From the NCBI GenBank assembly GCA_963969365.1, contig OZ017756.1, positions 62,001-126,000 on the forward strand: 64,000 bases of DNA, written 5' to 3'. The notes under the pieces are model-generated. The model was not told the DNA's origin and did not search any database. It worked only from the letters and a program-made list of their open reading frames with translations. Origin of the DNA: Asterochloris sp. CNOR1. Its lineage: Eukaryota; Chlorophyta; Trebouxiophyceae; Trebouxiales; Trebouxiaceae. Below are positions 24,275 through 35,900 of this stretch, one piece after another (position 1 is the stretch's first letter; each line of letters opens with the position of its first letter). The position numbers and the translations under genes were made by a program.

Positions 24275-25197
24275 ATGCTTCAAGATGGTGCCATGCTTTC
24301 AACAAAGATGTCCCGTTCACAACAATGCCTCTCAAATGTGCTGTATGCATGATGTGCAGAAGGCATGACTCAATTGCAGAACGTCTTCAGCCCAGCCCAG
24401 CACAATGATGAGGAAACCGTTGTCAGTTGTTTTAAGCCCAGCAGGTCCTGCATTTGATGTCCCTGTGTTAGTTGCATCATGCTTGGGGGAATGGAAGCTG
24501 CCTTGGACCCGCATCTGTTTGCGTGTGAACTTTCAGCACCTATTGTGGGCAGTCAGCCCAAACCAGAGGCTGATGTTGCATATGCAGTGCCGCGAGGCAT
24601 TGCCAAGGGAATGAGCTGCTGACCCGCTGGACAACATGTTGCATGCCCCGACAAGGGGGTGATGGCAGCAGCGATGGCTTGGCCACCACAGACATCAAGT
24701 GGAGTGCGATGCTTGCATGCACGTGAACCCTACAATGCCTGTCGAGCAGCAGCCGTGTTGGCCATTTCTGGAGTGTCAAGAGACTGTCATGAGACACTGG
24801 CCTGACATCAGTGCAGTGTCTGGTGACAGCGTTTTTGATATCAAGTGCAGTGTCTGGTGACAAGCACCCTTAATAACATGTCAATGATGAGCCTGACCTG
24901 CTCCCTGGACACTGGTCATGCAACTGTGTCTTGACTGCCAACCCCGGCATGAGTTCATGAAAGCAACCTTCCAGGGAGGAGTAGCCATGAATGACCAGGA
25001 GATCTTCAGAGGCAGCCTGGAGGTGTCAACAAGTACAGGGGGCCGCCCTTGTTCTGCGGGACTGCTGGCAGCATCCGTCAGGAGGGCATGCTCACAGGCC
25101 AGAGTGGCTGTCAGCAGGCCTCTTGTTTGACGCTGCCAGCAGAGTCCCACACAGTGCATTGAGCAGCAGCCATGTTGAGACACACACAGTGAAGCAT

Positions 25198-25273
25198 GGC
25201 TCTGTTCAGGGACGTTGAGGGGTTTCACCAGTACAGTGTCTGGTGGAAACCCTCAATGTTCCCGAACAGAGCC
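25198..25273. repeat. Foldback, 34-nt arms
   Basis: Arms 25198-25231 and 25240-25273 pair with a few mismatches around an 8-nt loop. Candidate hairpin RNA or fossil of an inverted duplication. Confidence 0.8.
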
Positions 25274-25742
25274 ACAGGAGCGTCACTCTGCAGAGCCGCC
25301 CTGGGAGCCTGACATGCTGGTGATCCACCTGTGTCCCTCATGTCAGCCCTGGCAGGCAGCTGCAAAGCGACCAAGCAGGGACGTGAAGGGGAGGTCAGTC
25401 TCTGATCCGTGGGTTGTATGCCCATCGTGTAAGCAGGTCCCAGCATCCAAGATTACAGTGGCCTCTCCTGGAAGGTCGTGACATTCCACTGCCAGATGAG
25501 GCAAAAGTCTTTCTGGCTTGTTGGGATATGCCCACAGGACGAGCAGCAGGGCGCCTCAAACAGGTGGAGTGACACTTTGGGTGTCCTCAGCTACCATGGG
25601 CTGGATACTGTCAGGCTTGATGAGTTGCCGGACTGCATCAGCACCTGGCCGGCAAGTCATCAAGGCTGACAGTCTCCTGGCAGGTCAAGGTAAGCTCTTC
25701 TGGCTTGCGGGCTGCGGTAAGCAACGAGGGGCAGTCATTCAA

Positions 25743-25842
25743 ATGACATGAGCATGGAAGTGGGTGGGGCACCCTCGAAGGAAGCCGCCCCGACCTGCGG
25801 CTTACTTCGAGGGTGCCCCACCCACTTCCATGCTCATGTCAT
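25743..25842. repeat. Foldback, 38-nt perfect arms
   Basis: Arms 25743-25780 and 25805-25842 are perfect reverse complements. Similarity continues imperfectly on both sides (outer arms to about 60 nt) and into the 24-nt loop. The left arm belongs to a repeat also present near 19999. Confidence 0.9.
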
Positions 25843-27589
25843 GTTGACGAGTGCCCCTTGCTGCTTTCAGGGTGCAGCGTCCAGGTCCATGCCAACGCCC
25901 CATAGATCATCAAGCACCACAAAGTGGAAGCCAGCAAGGCCATGGCAGGAGAGGCCAGTGCAGTGTACACTGGACATGCAGCTGAGGGCATTCATACATA
26001 CACACCTTGGGCAAGTTGTCAGCTGAGCTCGGCATCCCACATAGGATGAGGCAAGAACAGAGGCCTCAGGGGGCCATGCCACAACCCTGCAGCAACATTG
26101 GGTGGCCCAGCAGGGCCTGCTGCTGAGGCCTGGTGTCGGCAGTGGCTGCTGTGGGTGCGTGGTGCTTGCCCACACCCTTTTTGTGGCCTCCCAGCCGGAA
26201 GAAGGAGGTGAGACAGGTTGCGAAGCTGGTGCTGCTTGTATTCTTTCTTTCAAGGTGGGTGCAAGCAACCATCAGGAAAAGGTTCAGAGGCAGCCTCTGG
26301 AGACCCCAGCAACAAGAGCAAGGGGCTGCTCTTGCTCTGGTTAGCGAGGTCCCAGACTGTCTGTGAGCAGGCCCAGGACGAATGCTGGCAGCAAAATCCA
26401 GGGTTGAGACGTCAAGGTGGAAGAGGCTTAGGTGCATCCTAAAGATTTGCTATGAGTGAATCAGCCTGAGGCGCTCTCAGACTGGCTCCTCGAAGTTACA
26501 ACAATGCCTACTGGGTCGCCTCGAGTTGCATGGCAGCCGTACATTGAAGTAACCCCAGCAATGCATTGTGTGAGGTGCAGCATCTTGACCAGCACGCTCG
26601 CCAAAGACCATTGCCTTCATCAGCAGGACCAGTGCAAAGACAGCATAGTAAACCCTGGTCAACAAGACGACGAATTCTCCCTGATCTGCTTGACAGGGCT
26701 TCCAGGCTGGCCTGGATGCTCCTGTATCACATGCTGGCATCACCCCAGATTCAGGTTGGGTGCAGAGGTGCTCCCCTCCGCAAGCAGAGGTGTTCATGTA
26801 GTTCACCAAACTGAGCGTCTGCCAGCGCAGAAGGTAGCCCCTCCAGCCCAGCTGGCAGGGTGGCCTCACCTTCACGTGTGGCTCTGCTCGTAGGGGAGCA
26901 GCATCAGCTCTCTCCGCGAGGGTCATGCACATGGATCCAGGCTTCCTGTGGCTGGTGGCAGACATGTGGCGGCAGTTGAATGCCGTTTCAGGCCTGCAGG
27001 CAGCAAAGCAGCATTGTCTGCTTGGTCATGGCTTCCTGCGGCTGGTGGCAGGCGTGTGGCAGCTGTGAAATGCCCATCCAGGCCTACAGGCAGCAAACAC
27101 TGCACATTTAAGCAGAACAAGCTGAGCTGCTGTGTCACGAGTGCCCATCAAGGTCCTGCTGCTCAAGTGGTCAGGTGCATGGGTTTGCAGCAGTCTCCGC
27201 GCCAAGGAGACTGCTGACTGAAGCCAGAACAAGACCTCTCAGAAGTGCGAATCTGCTTGAGTGGCTTAGGTGCTGGGGTGCGGCCAGAAAAACAAGTGTT
27301 CAGGGGTGCAGCTAGAACTTGCAGGCCATGACACAGAACCAGCATAAGGCGTGCCCTGGCAGCCAGACTGCCTGTGTCCCTGCCACACCTGCGCAACTGC
27401 TTCTGAGGTGGGCAGCAGCACCCTGAGGGGGCAGTGCTGCTTCCAGGGAAAGGGTGGCCCCCAAGGTTGATGCACTGCAAGAGGACGTCCAGAATGGCAT
27501 TGTGCAAGGGAGGCAGCAGCACAGTCAGACCCATGCAGCCCAGATCATCGTTAGACAATTCCCCAATAATCATACGATTGAGGAAGTAA

Positions 27590-27950
27590 GGGGGAGGCCA
27601 ACACAGCAGCTGCAGGGCCACCCCAAGGGGTGAAAAGGTGGCTGTGAGGCCTCCTCAAGAGGGACTGCTGCACGCTGAACATGTACAAGAAGGTCAGCCC
27701 CAAGCAGCCCACATCAGCAGCAGTTTGGGGGAACCTGACACAGCAACTGCATGGACAGCTCAAGGGATCAACTGGTGCCTGTGAGGCCTTTGCCAAAAGG
27801 ACTGCTACGTGCTGAACAAGTGCCTGAAAGTTAGCAGCAGCAGCTGCAGGGGAAACCCAAGGTGTGAATCGGTGGCTGCGAGGCCACGTCCATCACGGAA
27901 TTGCTACACACTGGAATTGTGCATCACAAGGCTGCCAAGATCATGAAGGC
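27590..27950. repeat. ~90-140-bp tandem repeat, flank copy 3
   Basis: Counterpart of 3830-4200 beside the live UTP20 gene. Confidence 0.65.
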
Positions 27951-28107
27951 AGTCGCTTAAACCTTAAAAACCTGCCTTGTTGTGCACCAGCAACGGCAGG
28001 GTCTGCACATGTGGGTGGATGGCGCAGGTTGCCGCCATGAAGTCTGCAGCTGTGTTGATGTCGCTCCAGCGCATGGTCTCCTCCTGCAGGCAGGGCTAGG
28101 GCTGTCA

Positions 28108-28220
28108 GCCTCCACCAAAGACCTGGGCCTGCATGTGGGTCTCAAGAGCTCGTGGTCTAGGGACAAAAGACAAGGCTGCTCCCTGTCAGCCTCCACCAAA
28201 GACCTGGGCCTGCATGTGCC
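28108..28220. repeat. 81-bp-type tandem repeat, flank copy 3
   Basis: About 1.5 units next to the live gene. Confidence 0.7.
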
Positions 28221-28864
28221 CCATTGGTCACATGTGGGTCTTGTGAGCAGACCAGAAGACGAGGTTGTGGGGGTGTCATGATGTGTGCCTGACACTGTCT
28301 GCGTTGGTGCACCATCACTGAAGCATACACAAACAGTCCTTGCATACAAGGATCAAGCTGTCACCAGATTTGGGACCTGCAGGCCCAGCTCTGGATGGAA
28401 ATGCATGCTGGCAACTGACATGCTGCGTTCACTGCAACCACATTGCAGTCAGGTGTCAAAGAGCGCCTTTCTGCGATATGGGTCCAGGCAAGGCTGCATG
28501 TCAATTGTGGGTGGGCATGAAGCCTGATCTTCTGGTGCAATCAGGTCTGATGCTCAAGTGCCTGGCTTTTGCTTGGGCAGGGCCACATTATAGACCGGGG
28601 AACCCATCGCAAAAGATCGCCCAGCATGCTAAAGCACACAGGGACACAACCCATATGATGCAGCTGGGCCATCTGAACACAAAAGAGCAGGAGGCCTGCA
28701 CGTGCAGGAGGCCTGCACAGGCAGGAGCCCTGCAACACCCAGGTCGCAATGTGGGCTGAGCAGCCAAGCCCAAGACACATGACAAAGACACGCAAGCCCC
28801 ATACAGAAGCTGCCCCAACCCAGACGGCAATGTGGGTTGGTAAGACCAGCTTGCTGGCGGGCGC

Positions 28865-29056
28865 TCAGGCAGACCCAGCAGAGGGGGCTGCTCAAAGCTC
28901 TGCACCAGGTGGGCTGCGCTGCAAATCACCTGGAGAAAGCTATGCTTCCCAGCAAGGGGCTCTGCCTTGCTGGGAACTACAGCTCCATCCAGGTGATTGC
29001 AGCACAGCCGACCTAGCACACAGCTGGGTGCAGCCCCCTCTGCTGGGTTTGCCTGA
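28865..29056. repeat. Foldback, ~92-nt arms, only in flank copy 3
   Basis: Arms 28865-28957 and 28965-29056 pair with roughly 80% identity. Flank copies 1 and 2 have only the left arm. The right arm resembles copy 2's version (near 15495-15585) better than its own left arm. Confidence 0.85.
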
Positions 29057-29745
29057 CTCTGCATTGGTGGGTGCGAGCGTCCTGAAGACGTCGACATCAA
29101 CCTGCAGGCAAGGGTGAGCTCACGGCCCTGCAGCAATCAGACTGTGCCAGTGCATGCCTTGCTCAAGCAGGAGCAGGCACAGATCAGCTGGCAGAGCAAG
29201 CAGGGCTGGCCGTCCTCTGCCCCCCATGCATCAGGTGGGGACTTGTCACATACAAGCTGGACGATGCTGCACTGGCTCTGCTGCGCTAAACGAGGCTGCT
29301 GTACAGCGATCACAAGGCATTGGCAGCATCAGCAGAAGTCTATAAGAGCTGAAGGGGGCCAATGAACCTTGTTAGATGCAAGCAGCCGAGCATCACCTGC
29401 GAGTTTCGGATGGCCGTACGCGGGGTGTCCCGAGATACTGGTTGCCCAGGCCGGCAGACTAGCAGGTATCAGACAGTCTTCTGCTTTTCTCATCAGAATT
29501 GACTTTTCGTGAGGCAGACAACATGGTGCATGCATTTATGGCTGTGGCTTTCAACGGAGAGTCCAAGCTTGCATGCATTCAGGAAGCAGCAGAGCATGCA
29601 TGAAAAATTATTAATTATTATTATTAAATGCAAACTTTGGGCCTATCAAGAGAACAGCATGCATTTCATGAGACAAGGAGGTGTAATGATTGTCTGCACG
29701 CTTATGAGAAGCTGCACACTGTGAACAGTCGCTGTTTGACTCTAA

Positions 29746-29904
29746 CTAGACATCTCCAGGCTTAGCACGCCTTTGCTTGTTCTTAACAGGTACGCCAGCA
29801 CTGCGCAGACGGTCAAATTCCGCCATTTTGCGCTTCTTGCCTGAGGCACGTCTCTGCTGCTTGCGCATCTTGCTCTGCGCTGCAGCCTCAGGATCCACCA
29901 GGAC
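29746..29904 (-). CDS. UTP20: UTP20 last exon
   Basis: 159 bp, phase 0, ending in TAG at 29746-29748; acceptor TTGCAG. It encodes the lysine/arginine-rich C-terminus, VLVDPEAAAQSKMRKQQRRA then SGKKRKMAEFDRLRSAG. This is the UTP20 'FVTNPDIAAKKKMKKHKNK-EAKKRKIEFLR' tail, probably a nucleolar targeting tail. Broken copies lie at 7081-7256 and 17416-17584. Confidence 0.95.
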   Translation of the reverse strand, partial: VLVDPEAAAQSKMRKQQRRASGKKRKMAEFDRLRSAGVPVKNKQRRAKPGDV

Positions 29905-32900
29905 CTGCAAAACATGCACAGTCCAGCAAGCCAGCCCAGTCCCTGGACTTCTGCCTTGAACAGAGCAGATCTGGCCAGGCTGACGTCTTTTCACATGTGG
30001 TGATGCAGATGTGCACATGGCAGTTCCCGTTGCCTTGTTCTTTCCATGCAGATCCCTATATCACCGTCAAATACATCCAGCCTGCCAGCAGCGTTGACTC
30101 TGCTCACCTTGACAGCTGTTTGGCGTCTGCGCTCGGCTCGCAAGCTGGTGACAGACTGTCTGGCAGCATTGAAGACTTCCAGGAGGGCGTCAGCCCCCAC
30201 AGTCTCCCTCAGGTGGGCCACCACTTCTGCCGCCAGCTGCTTCACCTGCACAGGGGCATATACACAGTCAAGCTGTGCCAGAGCAGACACTTCTGCACAG
30301 GTGGGCCACTGCCTCTGCCGCCAGCTGCTTCACCTGCACATATGCACCAATCAGATGACAGAAATTGCAGGTGGGTCATTCCCCTGAAGCGGCCCTCTCC
30401 ACCTGCGCATATGCACCAGTGTGTGGGACAGAGCGATTCACTGCAGGGAGAGGTGGTTCAAGGCCTTCATCAGGGCATCAGGTATGCTCATACACAGTGC
30501 TCAGCAAGGGAGACTGGCCTGCCTCCCAGAGAGGGCTCACAGTGTAGGACCATGTGCCTTATGATGCGTTGGCCTGCGGGCCTTCACAAGGTTGCTGTGA
30601 TGCTCGCATTCTCCAGGCGGCATGATAACATGCTCCAAACTCCTTGCTGTATGTCGTGCTATCAAACCCACAATGCTCAACACATGTATGTGTATGCTGC
30701 AACAGGCTGGCTCCTGAGAACCCTCATGATCTACTGGTCTTGTCAGAATCAGAGCATGCCCCGAACAGAAGAACTGCAGAGGTGCCTCTGTATGCGCCCA
30801 GCCAAAGCTGCCTTGCTTATGCCTACCTGGAAGCCCAAATGGCTAGAACCACCTCCTTGCTGTCCCTGTACCGAAGAGGGGCTCCATCAGGGGTTCATAC
30901 CTGGCCATGAGTTCAACTGCAGGCAGTCAGGTACTTCCCTGATGCTGCCACCTGTACCCAGCAGGCACAGGCCCTCACAGTCACACCAACTCCCCTCACC
31001 TCTTCGCTGTCGGCTGAGCCTCCCTCAGTGATCCTGTAGAGGGGCACCATAAGGGGCCCCAGGTAGGGTTTCATGCCCTCCGGCTCTAGCCGCGACGCCA
31101 GCGCTGCAGTGAAGCGCAGCCCAAAGACGCGGTGCCGCTGGCGGGGGTAGGACCTGCAGGGAAGAGAGCGGGCAGGTGCTCAAGCTTGCACGGGGGTTGC
31201 AGCAAGGCAGGACAGCTTCGAATGTGCTGAGCAGCACTGCCATACCGCCAGGCCAGGACAGCAGGGCCTGCTGGCCATCGAGCAAGCAGGTTCTTCCAGT
31301 ACCGCTGACGTCAGCCAGAGGGAGCAGCAAAGCTCTGTCTATTTGAACATAGAACGATATTCCTCTTGGGCACTTTGCTGTAGCAGCAAAACAGGTGATG
31401 CCAAGACAGCTTGACTTGCATAAGGTAGCACTGCCATACATCCAGCCCAGGACAGCACACAGCGGCCGGACCTGCAGGCAATCAAGCTGGCAGGTGCTTC
31501 CAGCACTGCTGACAGAGGGTGCAGCAAGGCACAGCCCCTGGTGCAGCTGTGTCCGAGGGAACTCATAACCACAGCTGTGGCCTCAGAGCACTGTCGGCAG
31601 CCTCACCTGTCATCCCCAAGCTTGCCCATGCGCCGCACGAGCCCTGCGAGGCTCAGACCCCTGCTGCCTTCCTGAGCGCCACCCTCAGGGCCGTCCCCGT
31701 CCTCCCCATGTGCTGCTGTGGGGCCGACGGCCACAGCTGTGGCCTCCAGGCCCTGGCCCCTTGCAGCAGCGGCTGCTGTGTGCATCTCGTGGGCCAGGAA
31801 AACCAGGCACTTGACGGCCTGCCCCAGCAGGGGGTCCTCGCACTCATCCGGCTGCAGCTGCTCCCAGAAGAGGGCAGCCAGCTGGCCCGGGGTGGTGCCC
31901 TCAGCCTGGAGCAGGGGGGCGCCTGCACAGGCAGGTGGGGAAGGGGCTGTCAGGCATTGGGGAGTCTGAAATGTAGGGTCTAGGGTCTAGGGCTTGGGTA
32001 CACTCGCTGATCATGATGGCAACATGGGTGTAGCAGCAGTCTGAAGCAAGTAGAGGCCTGGCTGAACAGCCGAGCAGGGCTGTGCAATCACAACAGAGCA
32101 AAGCCCCAGCAGGCTCCCTGCGGCCATGGCCACCCACGCCTGGGGCTTGGTGCAGCAGCATTGCTCACCTATCTTGGGTTCGGCAAAGGCCAGCCCCAGC
32201 AGGCGCCCTGCAGCCATACGCACCCACGCATGGGGGTGCAGCAGCAGCTTGGCGCTTGCTGCCCAGGCTGCAGCCACCGTCGTCCCCCGCTGCCAGGCCA
32301 GCTGCAGGCAGTGCAGGCACAGAAGTGAGGTTTCACCTTAGGCAGCATATAGAAGAAGCGTCGATCCCCCAACACATCAACAATGGAAAAGATGGCAGAT
32401 AGTGAGGTGCCAAGCACCAGTAAGCTATGAGCCAGATCTAGACACAGCGCACGGATCTTCAGCGCTAACCCAGACATTGGTTGTTATCAGAATGGTGCCA
32501 GGAGATGGCAGATGAGTCACAGTGCGTGATGCAAAGTCCACAGGGCGGCTACTTGTGAAGTGCTGGCCAGCTCTTGTGCCCACACTCAACAGCACCGCAC
32601 CAAATGTCATCATGCTGGCTTTAGCTTTTGTCTTGCTAACAAGTGCTGCAACGCTGTTCCCCTGGCCCCTACCAGCCTGAATGCAGGCCAGTGTCACCCA
32701 TTTTGGGGTGACAATTAGGGTTAAGGGTTGAGGGTTCAGGGCACCCACCTGGCTCTTGCAGGGCCCCAGCGCCTTCTCCAGGAGCAGCAGTCCGTAGTAG
32801 GCTTCCTGCCACCCACTGGTCCCACCGCCAAGCCCGTCGCCTTCTGCGGCAGCGCCCTCTTGCTGCAGCGCATCGCCCTCTGCGCTGGCAGCCGCCTGGC

Positions 32901-35900
32901 GCTGCAGACAGGCCACCAGCGCCGGCAGCAGGACGGGCACCCTCTGGCTGAAGCGCTGCTGCTCCACCTGGAGTTGGATGCCCAGAACCTGCACACAGGG
33001 AAACGGAGGGTTTTGTCAGCCATGTTGCCGGTTTCCAGACGCCCTGAAGTGAAGGTGCTGTTGCTTGCCAGGAACCAGTTTAGCGGTGTGACGGCCAGAA
33101 GGGCCCCTTCAGCAGAAGCGCTGCTGTTCCACCTGCAGCCAGGAGCCCAGAACCTGCACAAATGATTAGGGTGTATGTCCGCCACAGGGCGGCCCACCGC
33201 ATTCAGAGACCCAAGGTCTCCAACTTTTAGAAAGGACGTGCTGACATTGCCCAACCTCCATTGATACCTACTTACCAGAGTGTCAGACTCCCTAGATGGA
33301 GGGGCTGTCGCGTCCAGAAGTCAGGTCAGATACGAGTGAGCAGATAAGTTGTGGAGGCGGATGTCATAACTGGCAGCCAGGGCTTGCCTGTGGTGTGGTC
33401 CATCTTCACTTTAACCTGTTCAGAGTGCAGAGCCGTCCTGAGGGGCTGCCCTGCGCAGGCAGCCATTTACCCCTGCCAGGCAAGTAACTTTGCTGCAGTC
33501 AAGCAGGTGACTGGCTCGTGCAATGGGCACCTGTTGCCTGAGCAGCTGCCCTGCGCTGCATGCAAGCATCCCCCCCTACTCAGCCACCATGTTCTGGGGC
33601 AGACAACATACAGGGTGCTCAGCAGTAGCAACTCATATATGCTTCTTGTCAACGCAGTTGCATGTGCAAAGCCTTCCCTCCATGCGAAGAAGCCCCTTGA
33701 ACTTGGCACTTGCTTGTTCCATGCTTCAACATGTGATGTGCAGTGCTTTCTTCGCGCAGCACAGCATAGCAACCCTGCAAGCCCCACCTGACAGGCTGCC
33801 CTGCGCAGGCGGGCGTCCTCCCCTGCCATCCACTTGATGCTGTACTGCGCCAGCCTGTCCCGCCGCTCCGGGGTGGCACGCTCCAGCAGGGAAGCCAGTG
33901 CCCGCCCCACCGCCGCCCTGCAGCAGTTGCAGCAGACCTGGCATCGCTTGGCCTTTGTGAAGGCCTTCTAGAAAGCAGTGGTGAAGGAGGCTTTGTCTGC
34001 TGCCCTGCAGCAGTCGTAACAGACCTGTCGATGCTGACACCTTCTGAACCACAGGGGTCTTGGAGGTCAAGTCTGAGATACACCAGGCAGAGGGAGAGTG
34101 CCAACACGACAGTGATGAGATGGCACGGCTTTAGCACAGTAAAGTGAGGCTAAGTGGCAGCATAGCAGGCAAAGGCATAGTTTCCTCCATCCCCAAAATA
34201 GTGACTGCCTTAGCACTTCTCATTGCTAGATAACAACAGAGATACGCTTGCCTGCATTTGGTGGAGGGGTTGCTGGTGAGGTGTGCATGCCCAAGCATTA
34301 GCTGTACTTGCAATTGATTTCAACCAGTGCAGACAACCTCACCTGCACTTGGTGGAGGGGTCGCTGGTGAGGTGTGCCACCAGGGGCAGGAAAAAGACCT
34401 CGCTCCACCGGTCGAGCACCGCATCGGGAAATTTTACTATGATGTTCTGCACAGCAAGGCAGGGGCCTGTCAGCAGTCTGCAGTGTGGGTGTCTGTCTGA
34501 GTCGACCAGGCAAAGGAAAGGGTGCTGTGCCCAAAGATGGCAGGCAGATGCACTATTGACCACATGGGTCTGTAGAAGCAAGAGATCAGAATGCTCCGTC
34601 ACATTCTCACTGCAGCTCAGTTGCTGGCGCCGGAGGCAGGCCTCTGAAACAACGCAGGCTTTTGCGTGCACCACAGTTTCAGGACAAGCCAGCGGGGACC
34701 TGGTGCCGCACCCTTGCTAGCCGCAGGCGCAGTGCAGATGAGAGCTGCCAAATGCACACAGAATTGACTTGCCTGCAGAAGCTCAATGGCGGAAGCCCGG
34801 CCCGCCTCGTGCTCGTATCCCAGATTGGTGATCAGGAACTGTAGGTGCTGCTGCAGGCGCCGCTCCCCCACAGGGTAGTCCAGCAGGAATTGGAGTAGGG
34901 CTGAGGCGCACGCATTCCTGCAGGCAATGTTGTGTTTTGAGCCTGGGCCATGTGGTGGGCATGAGGTGAGAAGCACGGCGCACATGTGTTCAGCTGAGCC
35001 AGAGATGATCAAACCTGCTGAAGAGGAACTTCAGATACATGTTCCCTAAGCACAGGGTCTGCAGTCAAACAACACAAGAGCTACAAGGGGCCTGACCTGA
35101 CAGAGTCGGCGTGAGACCGCAGGAGCAGGTCCTGGATGCAAGTCATCACATCGTACACCTCGGGAACCACCAGCTTCCTGCCCAGGACACCCTGCAGGCG
35201 CACCAAGATCATTGGCACCCAGTGCTCTGGCAGGGCACTGTTCAATACCTGACTGAAGGGCCGCTGTCCTGCATGAAACAGGGCAAACTAGATGAGGAGG
35301 TGTGAATGTGTCAGAGTGAGAGACGCAAAGAGTGCCCTGCAGGACGGTGCCAGGTGAGAGCTGGGTACTTATCAATTCAAGCAAAGGCATGCTACCTGCA
35401 AGGCATTGCAAATGGTGCAGCGTGCTTGGCTGTAGAGCAAGTGAGATGCAGTCCCCGGGGGCAATTCCAGTGGCGTCCTTCTTGATCACTTTGATCACTG
35501 ATGATCTACATGAGGCAGCTAACCAGCCGTCTACAGTGGTCTCACAGTGCTGCCTCAACACCCACCTTGAGCAGAGCAAAGGAGGTGGGACTGGCGCTGG
35601 CTTCCTCCATGTCCCCAAACACCCACCCCAGCAGGAAGCGCAGCTGCCCTGTGGTGGGACGGTAAGCCTCGCTCTGGCGCAGCAGGGCCGCCAGCAGCTT
35701 TAAGCAGTCCTGCAGGAGACAGAGCAGGCTGGCTCAGGCCAGTCCTTGAAGTAGGATTTTGCACATGCAAATTTAGGAGCATCCTGTGGCCGATTTGCCA
35801 AGATACCTACTTCACTGTTTGGTCCCACTGAGGCTCTGACAGGAGACAGATAACCTTCCAATGAACAGGGTGTGGCGTTACTCTTCGAGCAGCCTCATTT

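Larger units (their letters stand above)
24280..26029. other. Gene-poor stretch with foldbacks
   Basis: No gene recognised. It contains the foldbacks at 25198-25273 and 25743-25842, a smaller stem at 24784-24829, and a recurrent CAGTGTCTGGTG word at 24814, 24850 and 25234. A plus-strand open segment near 25320-25440 has two CPSC pairs (LCPSCQPW and VCPSCKQV). It is too short to assign. Confidence 0.4.
26030..29745. repeat. UTP20 downstream flank module, copy 3 (next to the live gene)
   Basis: Reference copy of the flank that follows the UTP20 stop. It lacks the zinc-ribbon gene. It has a ~95-bp-arm foldback at 28865-29056 not present in copies 1 and 2. Conserved minus-strand words such as LTVLLPPLHNAILDVLLQ recur in all three copies, but each copy has stops, and I recognise no gene. 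Confidence 0.75.
30246..35565. other. Introns of the UTP20 3' part
   Basis: Introns longer than 300 bp are 30246-30999, 31154-31606, 32302-32748, 32989-33787, 33918-34342 and 35192-35565. Contents seen: exon echoes (32098-32158, 33108-33153, 34252-34285) and telomere-like tracts (31974-31999, 32706-32741). Nothing else recognised. Confidence 0.6.

Noticed and set aside
29997-31031. Plus-strand open frame of 344 codons
   Set aside because: It lies antisense to UTP20 exons 34 and 35, which have clear homology and splice sites. Composition is that of a shadow frame, and it lacks any recognisable domain.
35192-35268. Longer form of UTP20 exon 27
   Set aside because: The upstream acceptor at 35268 gives the wrong phase after exon 26 and adds non-conserved residues. 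The acceptor at 35191 restores the family pattern exactly.
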